A stretch of 64,000 bases of DNA, taken from assembly GCF_014851395.1 (NCBI RefSeq), contig NW_024040707.1, forward strand, positions 22,242,457 through 22,306,456. The letters are read 5' to 3'. This DNA is from Micropterus salmoides. Taxonomy: Eukaryota; Chordata; Actinopteri; Centrarchiformes; Centrarchidae. This document shows positions 49,691-61,806 of the stretch, in pieces. The stretch's first letter is position 1. Every line of letters begins with the position of its first letter. The translations under genes and the position numbers were made by a program. The notes beneath the pieces were generated by a model that was given only the letters and a program-made list of their open reading frames with translations, searched no databases and was not told the DNA's origin.

Positions 49691-52600
49691 TAAGGATAGG
49701 AAAGAAAAGGAGTATTAGAAGTAGTAATGGCGGTTTGAGCATGAGGTGGTAGCTGTAAAGCTAGCGCTGAGCCCGGCTCAGGCCAGGAGGTGTGAGCCAT
49801 GATCTCAATAGCTGTATTGTGTTCACACTTGAACGGGGGCCAAAAACCCTGTGAAATATCAGAGCAGAGAGAGGGAGAAAGAAGTGTGGAAATGAAACAA
49901 TGGTTTACACAACAGCGAAATGGGTCTTTTCCTCTGTTTCTCGCCGGCAGGCCCAACACTCAGAGAGTAAGCTTTATTGGCCCCCCTGTCCTGGCTAGTC
50001 TCAGCCAGTAGGGCAGAAGACAGGAGAGCCAGACATAGAGGCTAGTGTTGGACTGAGACATATGCAGACCTATGTTCAGCAGCCACACACAGTGCGCTGA
50101 TGAGAACACACACATGAGAGTTATCCTTTGGTAGAGATGAGAATAGCCAGATATTCCTCTAATCCTGTTCGAGCAGAGCAACACGTCTCATAGCATCACG
50201 TACGCCTCCATGACTCGAGCTAATCCTTCTGGGCATAGCACCTCTCGCCACAACCACCAGACAGAGTAGTCAAAAGTTACAAGTTGTTTTATTTTTCCTT
50301 TTTACTTCCCCCTTTTACAAAAAAAGTATTTAAAACAATAATAACGTGCAACACCAATAATCAATTAGGCTTTGTCTTGCCTTTGTGTTTTGCATTTCCA
50401 TTTCATGTTGTTTTGATGCATCTACAGTTGTTGCTGGTAATGATTTGTACATTTAACAATTATTCCTTTTGGAAAAATAGCTTTATCCTAAGTTCATCTC
50501 TCATGTCCATGTTAATGCCTGTCTCTTTGTGTTATTTGGACTGAATATAGCAGTGTATTTCATTCTCTGGACTTTATTTTATTATTATATTCATAGCAGC
50601 AGGTTTTGTTTTTGAATGGTGGGAGGCCTTGTATTGCAGAATGAGCTTGTATATTCCAAGACAGGATTGTATTATGGTTGGTTTTAGCTTTAATTTTGCT
50701 AGGCAGTCTGTCTACAGTTTTTATGCTAGAGATAGTCAACCCAAAACGTGTCCAGTTATCCGAGGAGTTGCACATGGTACGTGTTTTGCTGTCATACAAA
50801 ATGCCACAGAAATGCTCCAGACAGAGTCATCTACAGTATAAAGCAGCCAAGAACTGAGCTGTCACATTTTAATTTTTAAATGTATAAAAAAAACAGAAGG
50901 TTTTAGTTGAATGTTTTTACTTTATTTTATTTACCACCAATTAACTTAATTTAAAACTGTTGTTTGTGTGGGGAAACTATATATACACATTAACATCATT
51001 CTAAATATTCCTTTCGTCTTTAAAGTTTTTATCTAAAACTAGGTCTCTACTAGTTTTTATTTAGCCTATACAAGGTCTCTTATTCTAATTAGGAAAAGTT
51101 TGATTCTAGAGTAAATCTTTATTTGGCTGAGGAGTAAAGCCTGCTCTCGCTACAGGTGAAGAGGAGAAGTAAGAAGGTGGTGAGAGGAGCAAGCTTAGGA
51201 TGGCCGTTACAGTAAACGAAGAGCTCAGCTCAGATGGTTCCAATAAGTCCCAGGCCTGCAACCACAGGGGTTCTGCCACACGCTGTTCTGACCAATTTAC
51301 TGCACTATCCATTTTTGGGCTTTCAAATTCAAACCTCCTGCCCAGGTGCATGTATGGGTGATGATGGGGTGAGAAAGAGAGAGGAAGACTAAAAGACAAA
51401 AAGAATGAGGAATGCATGAGTGCCTATCACTCTCTTGCTGGCTCTCTCCGGTTTGAATGTACCTCACAGAGTTTACTTGCTGTCCTGACAACTTATTGAT
51501 CTCATAACACATAAGGACGTCGCAGCTTTCTACAATGCAGGGACCAAATGAAATTTCCCAAACAAAAGGAATTTAAACAACATGGTTGGAGATAGAAGTG
51601 ACACCTTCTGCTTTGTGTCAGTCTCCTTCTCTGTGATTCAAGGAATCAGGTAGTTGGTGGGAAAAATGCTGAGGAACATTAATTTGATACTGAGCAGGAA
51701 CTGACATCCAGAGGGAAACATTCTCTTTCAGTTCATATTGGAAACCCCTGTTGTCTGGTTTAGCTCACTAGAAATATGATTGTAAATTGATAGTTTTTGT
51801 CACTGCGTTTCTTTGTCTCTCATTGTCTGCTTCCCTCTCCCACCATCATTCTCCATTGGATCATAAAAGCAAATGTTGTTGAAGGAAGTATTCCTTTATT
51901 TGGGTGTTAATAAATAATTGATAGCGTTACATGCTCTACAAATTTGCACCGAGCACCACTTCCCTATTTGTGTTTGCACGGTTCCAGGAATTGTCCCATT
52001 CTGTGTTTCACTTCCGATGTCAGTCGATAGAGTGCAGGTCAAGTTGTGTCAGTGTTGAATGCAAGCTTCCTTGCCTCATTATTATTTGCCATTATTCTTG
52101 GCATGGATGCATTAGACTTGATTGATTTAGTTGCTTTGCTTGAACGCAGGGAATTTTATTTTGGATCCCCACTATTTGAAAACTTGGAAAAGAGAAAGCT
52201 ACGATTGCTGATAGGCAATAATTTAATTTTGAGGTCCATATTTTACTCTCCTCATTTTGATGTGTCATTAAGTAAATGTCTTGTGTTTTAAATATTTCCA
52301 GGATGGCTTGTTGAAATGTATAGATTCTTGGTGTGGAGGCTATGCTCCAAATGACGCAAGTAGTACAAAACACATTCATTGTGTGCTGCAATGGTATAAA
52401 AAAACACATTGTGATTTTGCTCTAGAAAACATGTGTGAAATATGAAAATTCACAGTTAAGAAAAACTCAGTTATAATTCAGTATATGTATATGTGTTTGT
52501 AGGTTTATGTGTGTCTGTGTGTGTGGACTCTTCTCAAGAGACAAGCCCAGCGGCACCATCAAACATTAGTCCCTGTAGCCAATAAACAACCACTTTGCTC

Positions 52601-54380
52601 ACTGTGCGTTCCTTCCAGCCAATAAACACATACTGGACTAAATTTGTACTACTCTGCCTCCATCTCAGTTAATATTCAACCAGTTAACTCACTTTGTTCT
52701 CCCCTTGAGCCTGTTAACAATTATTTTAGCTAATTTTAAAAAGTGAACGATGTTCTTCATTCATCGCATGATTTCTTTGACAGAGGCCGGTATGAGAACA
52801 TGTTTCCTCAGTGTGGCTCTCAGTTCAGTGTGTCTAGCTGTTAGCCTTCAAACACCACGGACAGAGTGTGTGACCCTGATGTACTGTTCATATATTTCCC
52901 CATTTACACTGCACCTGCTTCACTATAATGAGCCAATATATCTGCTCACTAATTGCCCTAAATACATATCATAAAGCCCGGCCTGTAAAAGGCTGTCCAA
53001 CAGTAAAACAGACATGGCATGATGGTAACCTGTGTGCACACACACATATACACTCATACACTGAACACATCACACATACATAAAAACACACATGTACGAA
53101 GGCAAAAAAGTTGTGCATATACACCTGCACGTATACACACAACACATATAAGATGGCATACACAAGCATGTGCAGTCGTACACATACATACACTCTTACA
53201 CACACTCAACTAGCCTTTTAACAAGGGGCTGTAAATAACACAAAGCCATTTCATTAACGAGGTCCAGCCTGAACACTCACTGCCTCTCTGCATTTAAAAT
53301 GAGTGCACACTTCCTGTTTAAAGTTACCCTAACCTGGCAACCCAGCACATGGCAACCTGCTCATTCAGATGAGCTGCAGGGGGTGCGGAGGTGGACATGG
53401 TGGTGTGATGCTAAAAATAACACAATGTGACAGCAAATATGTAATCACTGGCTTCACACATGAAAAAAGCCCCTCTCCTTTTTCAATTAGACATATTAGC
53501 AACCCAAATTTGAAAAATGGGTTCACAATAGTCACATAATTTTAAAAGCCGAATTGATGTCTGGCCTCCTGCTGCTGGAAAAAAGGTAGCAGAGAGTGAA
53601 AAACATATGTAGCTACTGACTGTATGTAAAAATAACTGTCATGACTGCAGGGTAACTTAACAGGAAAAGAAGTCAAAATATATTGAAACCTCTTAATATA
53701 ATAATCCATAGTAGTTGGTATTATTATATAGTCAGGTAATAATATATGTGACTCACAAACTTCATTATGTTATAACTACATAATCTAGAAACTAAAAAAC
53801 ACAACACACACAACACTATCTAGTGATTATTATATTATCAGATACTACAAAACTTATTATCATTCTGTCTGTCTCTGTGCGTATAATGCCTACCAAATTC
53901 AACAATTCTAAAATTAAATCATGATTATAAATCGCCACATTTAGCCTATTACACATTTAGCTACATGGGAACTGTTGTTCAAGTCTCACTTAACGGGAAA
54001 AGTTAAAAGCGTCAAACTCTAAACAAAATGAGATCTGACTTTACAATGATTTGTGAGTGTGGGAGAGAGACACTGGAACTTTTCACAAGCTGTTTTCAGT
54101 GTGGCAAATGCACAATCGCAACAAATGATAGCTGTGTGACGGTGACTGTAGAGACGCTGATTTAAGAGAAGTAAGTTGGGTCATTAGCGAGCCGGGCCAC
54201 ATTCTCACACTCACAATGCATGTAGACACACACACACACTCACACACACTCACACACTACAACCCAGATGGCTTTTACAAGGCCCCAGGCCCTCCCTGGT
54301 CTGCCTGCCTGGTTTTTAATTATGTCGATGGCTGCCCGGCCCAGATAAAATGGGTCACATTTAACACGCCTTCACTCACC
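49691..54380. other. Intronic sequence, no gene seen
   Basis: A moderately complex block at about 49740-50230, then AT-rich sequence to about 52500 and CA-rich patches at 53035-53215 and 54226-54257. No coding or transposon motif was found. Confidence 0.5.

Positions 54381-54382
<2 letters not shown>

Positions 54383-54421
<39 letters not shown>
54383..54421. repeat. (CA)19 microsatellite
   Basis: A pure CA run followed by degenerate CA-rich sequence to about 54455. Confidence 0.96.
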
Positions 54422-54422
<1 letters not shown>

Positions 54423-54575
54423 ACTTACACTCACACACTGCAAACACACACTCCAACACCTTGCATACATATTACTAGTGATACAATGAACACAAGGTAC
54501 AGACACACGCCGTTTTACAGTATTCACTTGTGCCTTTGACAGAGACAACATGTGATAGTCAACACAAGAGTTCTT

Positions 54576-54618
54576 ACACACACACTCACTTTTATCGCGG
54601 AAAAGTGAGTGTGTGTGT
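54576..54618. other. Perfect hairpin (18-bp arms, 7-nt loop)
   Basis: ACACACACACTCACTTTT (54576-54593) and AAAAGTGAGTGTGTGTGT (54601-54618) are exact reverse complements around the loop ATCGCGG. Nearly half of each arm (CTCACTTTT) is not dinucleotide repeat, so this is not just a chance CA/TG pairing. Confidence 0.85.
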
Positions 54619-54716
54619 CCGTGTGTGTGGATTTACATTCTGTTTCCTCTTTAGTTTTCATTAGGTTGCCAGACATGGCTACACAGGTGTACTATTACCA
54701 GCATCAGTAATTGGAC

Positions 54717-54717
<1 letters not shown>

Positions 54718-54774
<57 letters not shown>
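54718..54774. repeat. (CA)n microsatellite
   Basis: About 27 CA units, continuing as a degenerate array to about 54798. Confidence 0.97.
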
Positions 54775-54775
<1 letters not shown>

Positions 54776-55299
54776 TACACACTCACACACACATACATTT
54801 TTAAAGGCCCAATCTATACTCACAGTATGGCTCCCCCTGATGAAACACTTTGGCTCTGCCACTGATTCTCTTTATTTTGGACTCAACATATTTTTACTGA
54901 AAATATTTGAAATCTTAAATTTTCATTCAAGCATGTGTAAGTGACAGCTAAATCTGTAAGTTAAAGATTCCAATGGTTTGAACTGAATCTTTGAGCATGT
55001 TTATTAATAAAAGTGACATTGTCAGAACAATTTGATGGGCTAAGACAGTTGACGTGCATACGTCTTCCCACATTTAAGCTGTCTGAAGAACACATTTAAA
55101 TAATATTTGAATGTAACTTGCATTTTGCTGGACAAACAAATTCTTGGCTTCTATATTTGACAGTTACTTTAGGCTTTTGGTAATGTAGCGTGAATGGAGT
55201 TTGGTATCTTTTTGTGTATATACAGTACATGCATAAAAAGTCAGGAATGAGGAAATGTGGTGGTAACAGAAAGAGAGGAAAAGGAAATGTATAGTATCA

Positions 55300-55660
55300 A
55301 AAGAAGGACTCTTGTAAGATGTGCAAGTGCAGCATTAACACCAACTCATTCTGCAAGAGCTTGTGTCTGTTTAAATCTCTGGATTGTCTGGGAAAATGTG
55401 GATTAGAGTCATGCTTGACAAATACTGTCAACTTCACCATCAGAGCAGTGCTGAAAAGCATGGATTGATAAATGTTACACTCGTGTCGAAATATGATTTT
55501 GAACGAAGTGAAATGAACTGAAGCCTTATCAAGGAATATATCAACTCCCCTGCATCTCTTCTGGTTTGCGGTTTCTCCCACATCAATTTAGCATTTTTTG
55601 ACATAGTGTAACACTGCAATTTGTGCTTGCATGTATTTTGCATGCTGTTTTCTGTGGGCT
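55300..55660 (-). mobile_element. Tc1/mariner transposase relic, antisense
   Basis: The reverse strand at 55342-55395 reads FPRQSRDLNRHKLLQNEL. This aligns with the Tc1 transposase signature WPSQSPDLNPIENLW.EL (about ten identities in eighteen). Just before it is VFVKHDSNPH (55404-55433), like Tc1 VFQHDNDPKH, which carries a catalytic aspartate. Further upstream, NAKLMWEKPQT (about 55563-55595) resembles the N..YVWRKP segment. The order is right, but spacing is shorter than in intact Tc1 and frames shift, so parts are deleted. Terminal inverted repeats were not found. It is an inactive fossil. Confidence 0.6.
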
Positions 55661-56544
55661 CATATAAAGGTCAGTAAGATTTTGAGTTTGTGATGATGAT
55701 GCAACATGTTCTGATTATATATAGCATTTTGTAAACCTGTAAAAAAAAAACAATTTAGTGTTTAGTGTATTTAGCATGAGTAAAGTAAAAGCAAAGTAAA
55801 GTTTGAGCACAAATTATATCATCAGTGAGGTTAGACTGAGAAATAAGAAATGCCTTTGTTAACATCTGAGTGCAAATTTACAGCAAACACTTGGAGTCTT
55901 TGTTATAACTTCATCATGAATAGAAACACATTTTTTACACATTTTATTTAGAAATGCTCAGACTTTTTCTTTAACTACAAATCTTTTCATGCACAAACTT
56001 AAATATCTCGTGTTTACAAAGAGTGATATCAAAACCACAGGCTTTGAACGTCATTTCAGAAGGTCAAGATCTTTTTGAGCCCATAGTTTTCTCCGACTCT
56101 TCATCCTTCTTACGTATACTCCACATGTACTCACATACTCACATCCACAAACACCCTCCTAGGTTTACTAACATGCATGAAGAATTAAGAGTTAGACAGT
56201 TTTATCACTTTATGTGTGCATGTTTCCTCCTTCATCTTACTGTTCATCCTCTAGGGTTTCACTTCCCCCCCCACCCCCACATCATCATCACCAAGAGACA
56301 GTGAAGTTAATAAAATATGAATAATCTCCCTTTGTCTCTATTTCTGTTTGTCTTTTATTCTCTGTCTTTTCCCTTCCTGCTCCAAGAGAAGTTTTTTTTG
56401 ACAGGACCCCTTGTGTTCCTGTCCACCTCTCACCTCCACACACACACACAAATTCAGACACACACTCATTTAGACTGTTGAGTGATGTGGCAGGGTAGGG
56501 TCATCTCTGCAGGCCCCCATCCATCACACACGGGAGCATGCACA

Positions 56545-56548
<4 letters not shown>

Positions 56549-56596
<48 letters not shown>
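56549..56596. repeat. (CA)24 microsatellite
   Basis: A pure CA run. Confidence 0.97.
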
Positions 56597-56598
<2 letters not shown>

Positions 56599-58298
56599 AA
56601 TGTGCACAAACACATCGAAGGCTGTGGGGATCTGTACTCTGTCAGCCGCTTTATTAGTCCGTCTGTGTGTTTGTGTGTGTGTGCGTGCATGTTAAGGGGC
56701 CTCCCAAATGGAAACAGACCCTTCTCCAGAAAGGATACACACTCTCACACACACTTCTTTATTTCTTGTTAGACGTCCTGCACCTTAATTTGCAACACCT
56801 CTAACAACCAGCTCCGCAGCCCACTTCACAGCCACTCAATCTTTCACTGTCACTGCTCTGTTTCCATGACTGGCCCTCACGCTGGAGTAAATCTGAGTGT
56901 GTGTGTGTGTGTGTATTTGCTTGTAATTCTTACTCGCTCTACCATTTTTATATTCCGTTTTTGTATATGTATGTCAGTAGAGCTGCAGAGAGGAGAGGGA
57001 AGTTTAATTTCAACATCTGCTATTATACCTGGAGAGATTTCATTCTAGGCTGCCCCCTAGCTGCTTCAAGGAGAAGTGCACCCCCCTCTTTTTACTCCTT
57101 GTCTCTCTCTGCTTGTCTTTCTCTACAGTTTCACATATTCATTATCTAAATAGATAAAAAGCAAGATCCATATTGAAAGGCAGTCAGCCGCTTATTTGTT
57201 GCTCTTCCTCTTTTAAACAACCTTTTTTTATCTGTCAGCCACTTTCCCAGGACATGAGTGGGGGGACCAGGGGAGGGTTAGGCATCTCTACATATTCAAA
57301 GTGCTGTCCACATGCAGAAAAAACATTCAATGCAGAGAATTCTTCAGCAAACTTTTATTGGTCAAGAGTCTCCTTCTCTATGTGTCTTTGTGTGATAATC
57401 TCTTGACTACCTGAATCCAAAAAAGATGTGTGTGGTAGATTTTTACCTTGATGAAGGGTCGTGACTTTTGCTTGTCTTGATACCCTCTGATGTGAAAAAG
57501 GCTAAACAATATTTTGTCATTATGCTAAAGCATGTATTACAAAAAACAAAAACAAACCTTTGTCTATTTCCTGCCAAGTAAAACATCAGTCAGTTTTGAA
57601 ACAACAAAAATATTGAATAGTATAAAAACAACTACTCTCCTCTCTATCACAGGCTCATAGTCAAATACATGCAAACTAGGGTGTGTTCACACATCCAAAC
57701 CCAGGGCAGGGCAACAAAGCACTAAAATCACGCTTCATAAAAATACTCCCTTAGAGACACATAATAACCTAGCAGTTATGTCTCACATGCTGTAAGTCTG
57801 CTTCTATCTACATCTCACATCAAAATCACAATCACCACTGCGCTCCTGAGCTGCCATTTCCATTTTCTGCCCTCTGTCAAACAGAAAATAATATGTACCT
57901 TGTCACCAACGTCTACCCGTGCAGGCAACTTTCCTCTACTAATTCAGCCCTGCACGCCACACACATCCGTCAGATATAACTGGCGGAGGAGAGGGCATGC
58001 CGAGACATCCATTAAAGGTTCCTAGCTGTCAAAGGTTCCCCTTTGTGTTGTGAGGAGCGATATAAGTGTCGTGCTCTTATCAGAGCTTCCTGTGGAGTTT
58101 GCTCTGCATCCTGTCCACTCAGAGCTGCTTCTCTTTCACTGAAGTCTGATTGTGTCTGTGCATACGTGCACGTGTTGGTACATGTGCGTGTGTGCTGTCA
58201 TGTGAGTCATTTTCAAATGGTGTTTAATCAAATAAAACTATAGATCAAGCTCTGAAAGGAAATGTCTCAAAATGTATTCTTAGTAATTCGGAGATACT

Positions 58299-58314
58299 GA
58301 AGTGAATTCACTTC
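58299..58314. other. Perfect 16-bp palindrome
   Basis: GAAGTGAATTCACTTC reads identically on both strands, with no spacer and no repeat bias. Possible dimeric factor site; no function is shown. Confidence 0.8.
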
Positions 58315-59169
58315 GATTCTCTTATTTTCATATGTTTTGCCATCATTTGTTCAGTTATAATACCATTTTGCTCACTGAGATCTAGAAACACAGCGAAATT
58401 TCTACAATGTAGTGTGATGAGGCAAGAAACACAAGCAGCCCAATTATCAGATCCAGGACAATAATCCTTCTTTGTATGGGCAAACTGTGTTCACTCACAA
58501 CAACAGCTTTGTAGGTTAAAGTTGAAACAGGAAGTCAATCTCTAAACTGTGATGGATGTTTAGAATGGAAGGTTTGGGCAAAAACTGTTTGTCTTCATTT
58601 TCTCTTCCAAATAAATTTGGCTAACCATCAGGTTTTGTTTGTTGATTGTCTGACTGCTGGTGTTTCTTGCCCTGTCAAACTTATTCTTAACATCCCCAGG
58701 TTGTAGCAATTAACATGATGAAAATAATTTTATTCGTACTGATAGGAATGATCGCCTCAACTATAAAAATTGATGCTCTTTGAAATAAACCAGACGTACC
58801 CTTTACTTGTGGAGAGGAAGGAGGTTCTCAGACACAGGAGATCAGTAAATTGGTTTGGTCAGTTAGGTTAGAAGTGAAATGTTGATCTGCCCAGATGAAC
58901 AGATTAAGGAGAACAAGTGGATAAATGAAGACATGGCAAATTTATCAATGAGTCAGTGCAAGGTGGTTATTGTTAGACATTAATATTCAAACAGCATTCC
59001 TGATATCTTTAGTGTCCCAGTTTCTGTTTCTAGCCTTTCTAGATCCTTAGTGGCAAACTTTAAGCAGCCTGGTTTGCTTTGTTTTGTTGAAACCCTTTTT
59101 GCACGTGGAGCTGATGATTTCCTCCCCCCATGACGCAGGGAGGGTGGAAGAATGAAAAAGAAAGGTAAA

Positions 59170-59275
59170 TAAACAAACAATCAGCCGCGGGCTTGTTCTG
59201 GTTCTCCTTCTCTGTTGCACCTCATTTGAAGCCTTATAAATCAGGCTTCCACCCGGAGACAGGGTGTTAGCAGGC
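59170..59275. promoter_or_regulatory. Short conserved-element-like block
   Basis: Complex block with AATCAGCCGCGGGCTTG and GAAGCCTTATAAATCAGGC. The second is a near-palindrome: GCCT and AGGC around TATAAATC. Visual judgement only. Confidence 0.28.
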
Positions 59276-60479
59276 CTCCCAGACAACACACACACACACG
59301 AGCATACAAAAACGCACAACACACACGGGTCTGCTGCTCATTAAGGCCATGATCAGACCCATGGGTGTGTGTACAGGAGAAGGGGGGAACCAAAATATGT
59401 GTGCATACTGCTATACCCAATATGTAGGCATGGCAGTGTTCATACATCTGAGAGTCAGTCTGTGCAGTTCCCCACCTCCCTTCCCACACCTATTCCCCCT
59501 AAAAAAAAGAAATAATCCCACTTTGACTCCACCTGGATCTCAGCTTTTCTCCATGTGTTCATAAAACATGTACAATACCTGTCGCAGCTCCCTGGCAAGA
59601 CCGTGACAAGTGCACTCTGACTCCACCGCCTGCAGAAAAGATATTGGGCGGAATCATAGGTGTGTAGGAGGGGGTATGCCTGGTTAGTTTTCAGTGACTG
59701 TTTTCACACATAAAATAAAGGCCTGGACTCGATCAAGCCGAGTGTTTAAACTGTAAACTGGAAGCAGAAGAGGCAGTTGTGGAGTGTGAGGAATGGATAA
59801 GATTAAGTTTTTATTTATGAGCTCTTCCAGTAGACATTGTTACATTACTTTCTTCTGAGTATCTCAGTGTGAATTATAGAAAATACATAACATGAACTGC
59901 TTTGAACAGTCTCTTTTCCCACTCTCAGTCAGCAAATACATTTACATAAGCAGTAGCCACAGTTTTTCTTTCAGGCTTGTGAAACAAGGTTTTTAAACAT
60001 AGGTCAAGGTTTTGATTATTTTAGCAAAGGCAATAACAGGCATTGTTATTCTAAAGCAGGTACATTTAGTGAAGAGGGTAAACTTGCACCTTGGCACAAA
60101 AGTACATTTCTGTTACCTCAAGCTGTGAACTCAACCAGTGCGCACATGCATTCACCTAAAACGGTTGCCGTATTTATACAAACAAGTACATGCCAGTTCT
60201 TCCACACCTCCAACCAGGCCCATTGCATATTTACTCACCAAACTTGGCACCTGCACCCCCACCCACGAAAATACACCTTCTGCACGGCCTCACCCAGACA
60301 ACAAGAACATGACCATTCACAATTTACGAGCTGGGGTGGGGGGGGGGGGTACACGAATGTGCCTTTAGAAAAGCAGCCAGTTAGAGGGGTTCACGAACTT
60401 TGCACATCTAAAAACGTCATACGGCTTGTTGGTTCTTCTCCATCACACCTCGATTTCCTTCAGCAGACATTTGACTGTG
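59276..60479. other. Intronic sequence, no gene seen
   Basis: A CA patch at 59286-59325, and AT-rich sequence at 59800-60120. A G-run at 60333-60349 is listed separately. Confidence 0.5.
60333..60349. repeat. Poly-G tract
   Basis: GGGG, T, then 12 G. Confidence 0.95.
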
Positions 60480-60690
60480 ATTAGGAGTGCAGAGAGTCAA
60501 GCTAGAGGTCAGCGCTGAACGCAGACCGGGCTGATTGGGAGTTGTAATTAGAGGAGTTGCTCTGTCTCAGGCCACTTCTCCCTGGAGGATTTACACAGGC
60601 TCAGTATCACATGCAGCGCTGGGGCGAAATCGGAGCTTCAACCCCAACTTGGTCGGGAGGGTGAGCTTAGGGGGTTCAGCGGAGCCGCCC
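60480..60690. promoter_or_regulatory. Conserved-element-like intronic island
   Basis: Complex block with GTCAGCGCTGAACGCAGACC, GGGAGTTGTAATTAGAGG and GGCGAAATCGGAGC, about 0.8-1.0 kb upstream of the PR-domain exon. Open frames across it match no protein. Visual judgement only. Confidence 0.35.
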
Positions 60691-61503
60691 CCAGATTCCC
60701 CAGCACTTCTGTACTCCACCACACACAAATTTCCAAAACACACACAAATGCTCTCGAAGGAGCCAGGAGTAGAAGACGGCAACTTTTCTGGCCTTTAAAA
60801 TGTTTGCAGTCTCGCTGCGATCTCTGCTGTTTCATAAATGCTCTACTATCTCTTAGCAAATTTAAGGCCTTCTCATTCCGTGTCATTCAAAAATGTCATA
60901 ATGTAGTTTTTTTTTTTAAATGGTCCCATTTTTATAATACATACATAAAGCATTGTAACCCTTTCCTGGGTTTCCCCCTCTCCTTGTGCTCCACAATAAG
61001 CCCCTCTTCTCTTCTTCTTCTCCTCCTCTTCTTCCTTCACCTCTACCTCCATCCTCCTTCATTCTCTGTGAAAGCGGGTAACGTGAAACCCGCTCTTGGA
61101 GTCTCAGGGGGGTGTAGGGGTTACAAAGGGTGATCAATATGTGCCAGAGAAAGTCTTTAGTAAAGTGAAAGAAGCCACAGTTTGTCTACTCCCTCCTCCT
61201 TTCTCCTCCTTACCCTCTTTCCTCTTCTTGTTGTCGGGATTGACAAGGTTAGGTGGCCCTAACACCCACTGACATGTTGCCTCTCTGTGTCTTAAAGTTG
61301 ACTGACAATAAACTACTGGCACGGCCACCTCATGTGCACCTTCAAAATGATGCTTTTTTTTTTTTTTTAAAAAACCTCCTTGGAAAATGTAATTTATAGT
61401 AATATTCCAACTGATTTGGTAGGTGGTAGATGAAAGCATGTTGTTTGTTGTAAATGTCTTTTTTTTGGTCCCTTTTTTAATATCTCCTGTTGCTCTCCAA
61501 CAG
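60691..61503 (+). other. prdm16: End of the giant intron: poly-T runs and splice acceptor
   Basis: A pyrimidine-rich stretch occurs at 60960-61070 and a 15-T run at 61354-61368. The acceptor itself has a T-rich tract (61459-61478) and ends CTCCTGTTGCTCTCCAACAG. A TTAATAT word near 61477 could serve as a branch point. Confidence 0.7.
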
Positions 61504-61638
61504 GTGGTGGACGACATGGGCAACGTCAAGTTTGCACTGGACACAGGCCCGGACGGCACCAGCTGGCTCAAATACGTCCGCTCCGCCCCGTCATTTGAGG
61601 AGCAAAACCTTGCCGCCTGTCACCTCACTGGAGACCAG
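61504..61638 (+). CDS. prdm16: prdm16 exon encoding the core of the PR domain
   Basis: A 45-codon internal exon, phase 0 at both ends, between acceptor CCAACAG and a perfect donor CAG|GTGAGT. It starts VVDDMGNVKFALD, passes through SWLKYVR and EEQNLAAC, and ends GDQ. These are the hallmark residues of the PRDM3/PRDM16 PR domain (recalled mouse PRDM16: SEDLGSEKF...SWLKYIR...DDQNL...EQ; MECOM: NVKF...SWLKYIR...NL.AC...DQ). The PR domain is a SET-like module reported to give PRDM3/16 histone lysine methyltransferase activity; the protein acts in the nucleus. Total exon length equals the mammalian one, but one residue is missing before SW and one added after AC. A Cys common to both mammalian paralogues (KFC) is Ala here. 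This exon alone cannot separate prdm16 from mecom. The small exon at 3478 tips it to prdm16. Confidence 0.9.
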
Positions 61639-61760
61639 GTGAGTGACATGACAGAGATGTCCCTGGTTGGATTTGTGGTCCAAGATATGAGAGAAACAGC
61701 ACCATGTTGTCAGCAAGAGACAAGGGGCGGGAGTGGACACTGTGTTGATCTATCTGAATA

Positions 61761-61773
61761 TGTGTGTGTCTGT

Positions 61774-61805
<32 letters not shown>

Positions 61806-61806
61806 T
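61761..61806. repeat. (TG)n microsatellite
   Basis: TG array with TGTC interruptions; the pure part is 61781-61804. Confidence 0.93.

Larger units (their letters stand above)
55661..59169. other. Intronic sequence, no gene seen
   Basis: It holds a CA array at 56549, a TG patch at 56897-56914, a palindrome at 58299, and mostly AT-rich sequence. 57840-58130 is moderately complex. No coding motif was found. Confidence 0.5.

Noticed and set aside
61504..61638. Assignment to mecom (prdm3) instead of prdm16
   Set aside because: NVKF and the final DQ look MECOM-like, but the separate in-frame exon ending CIKK at 3478-3528 matches PRDM16 and, from memory, has no MECOM counterpart. The alternative cannot be fully excluded without the rest of the gene.
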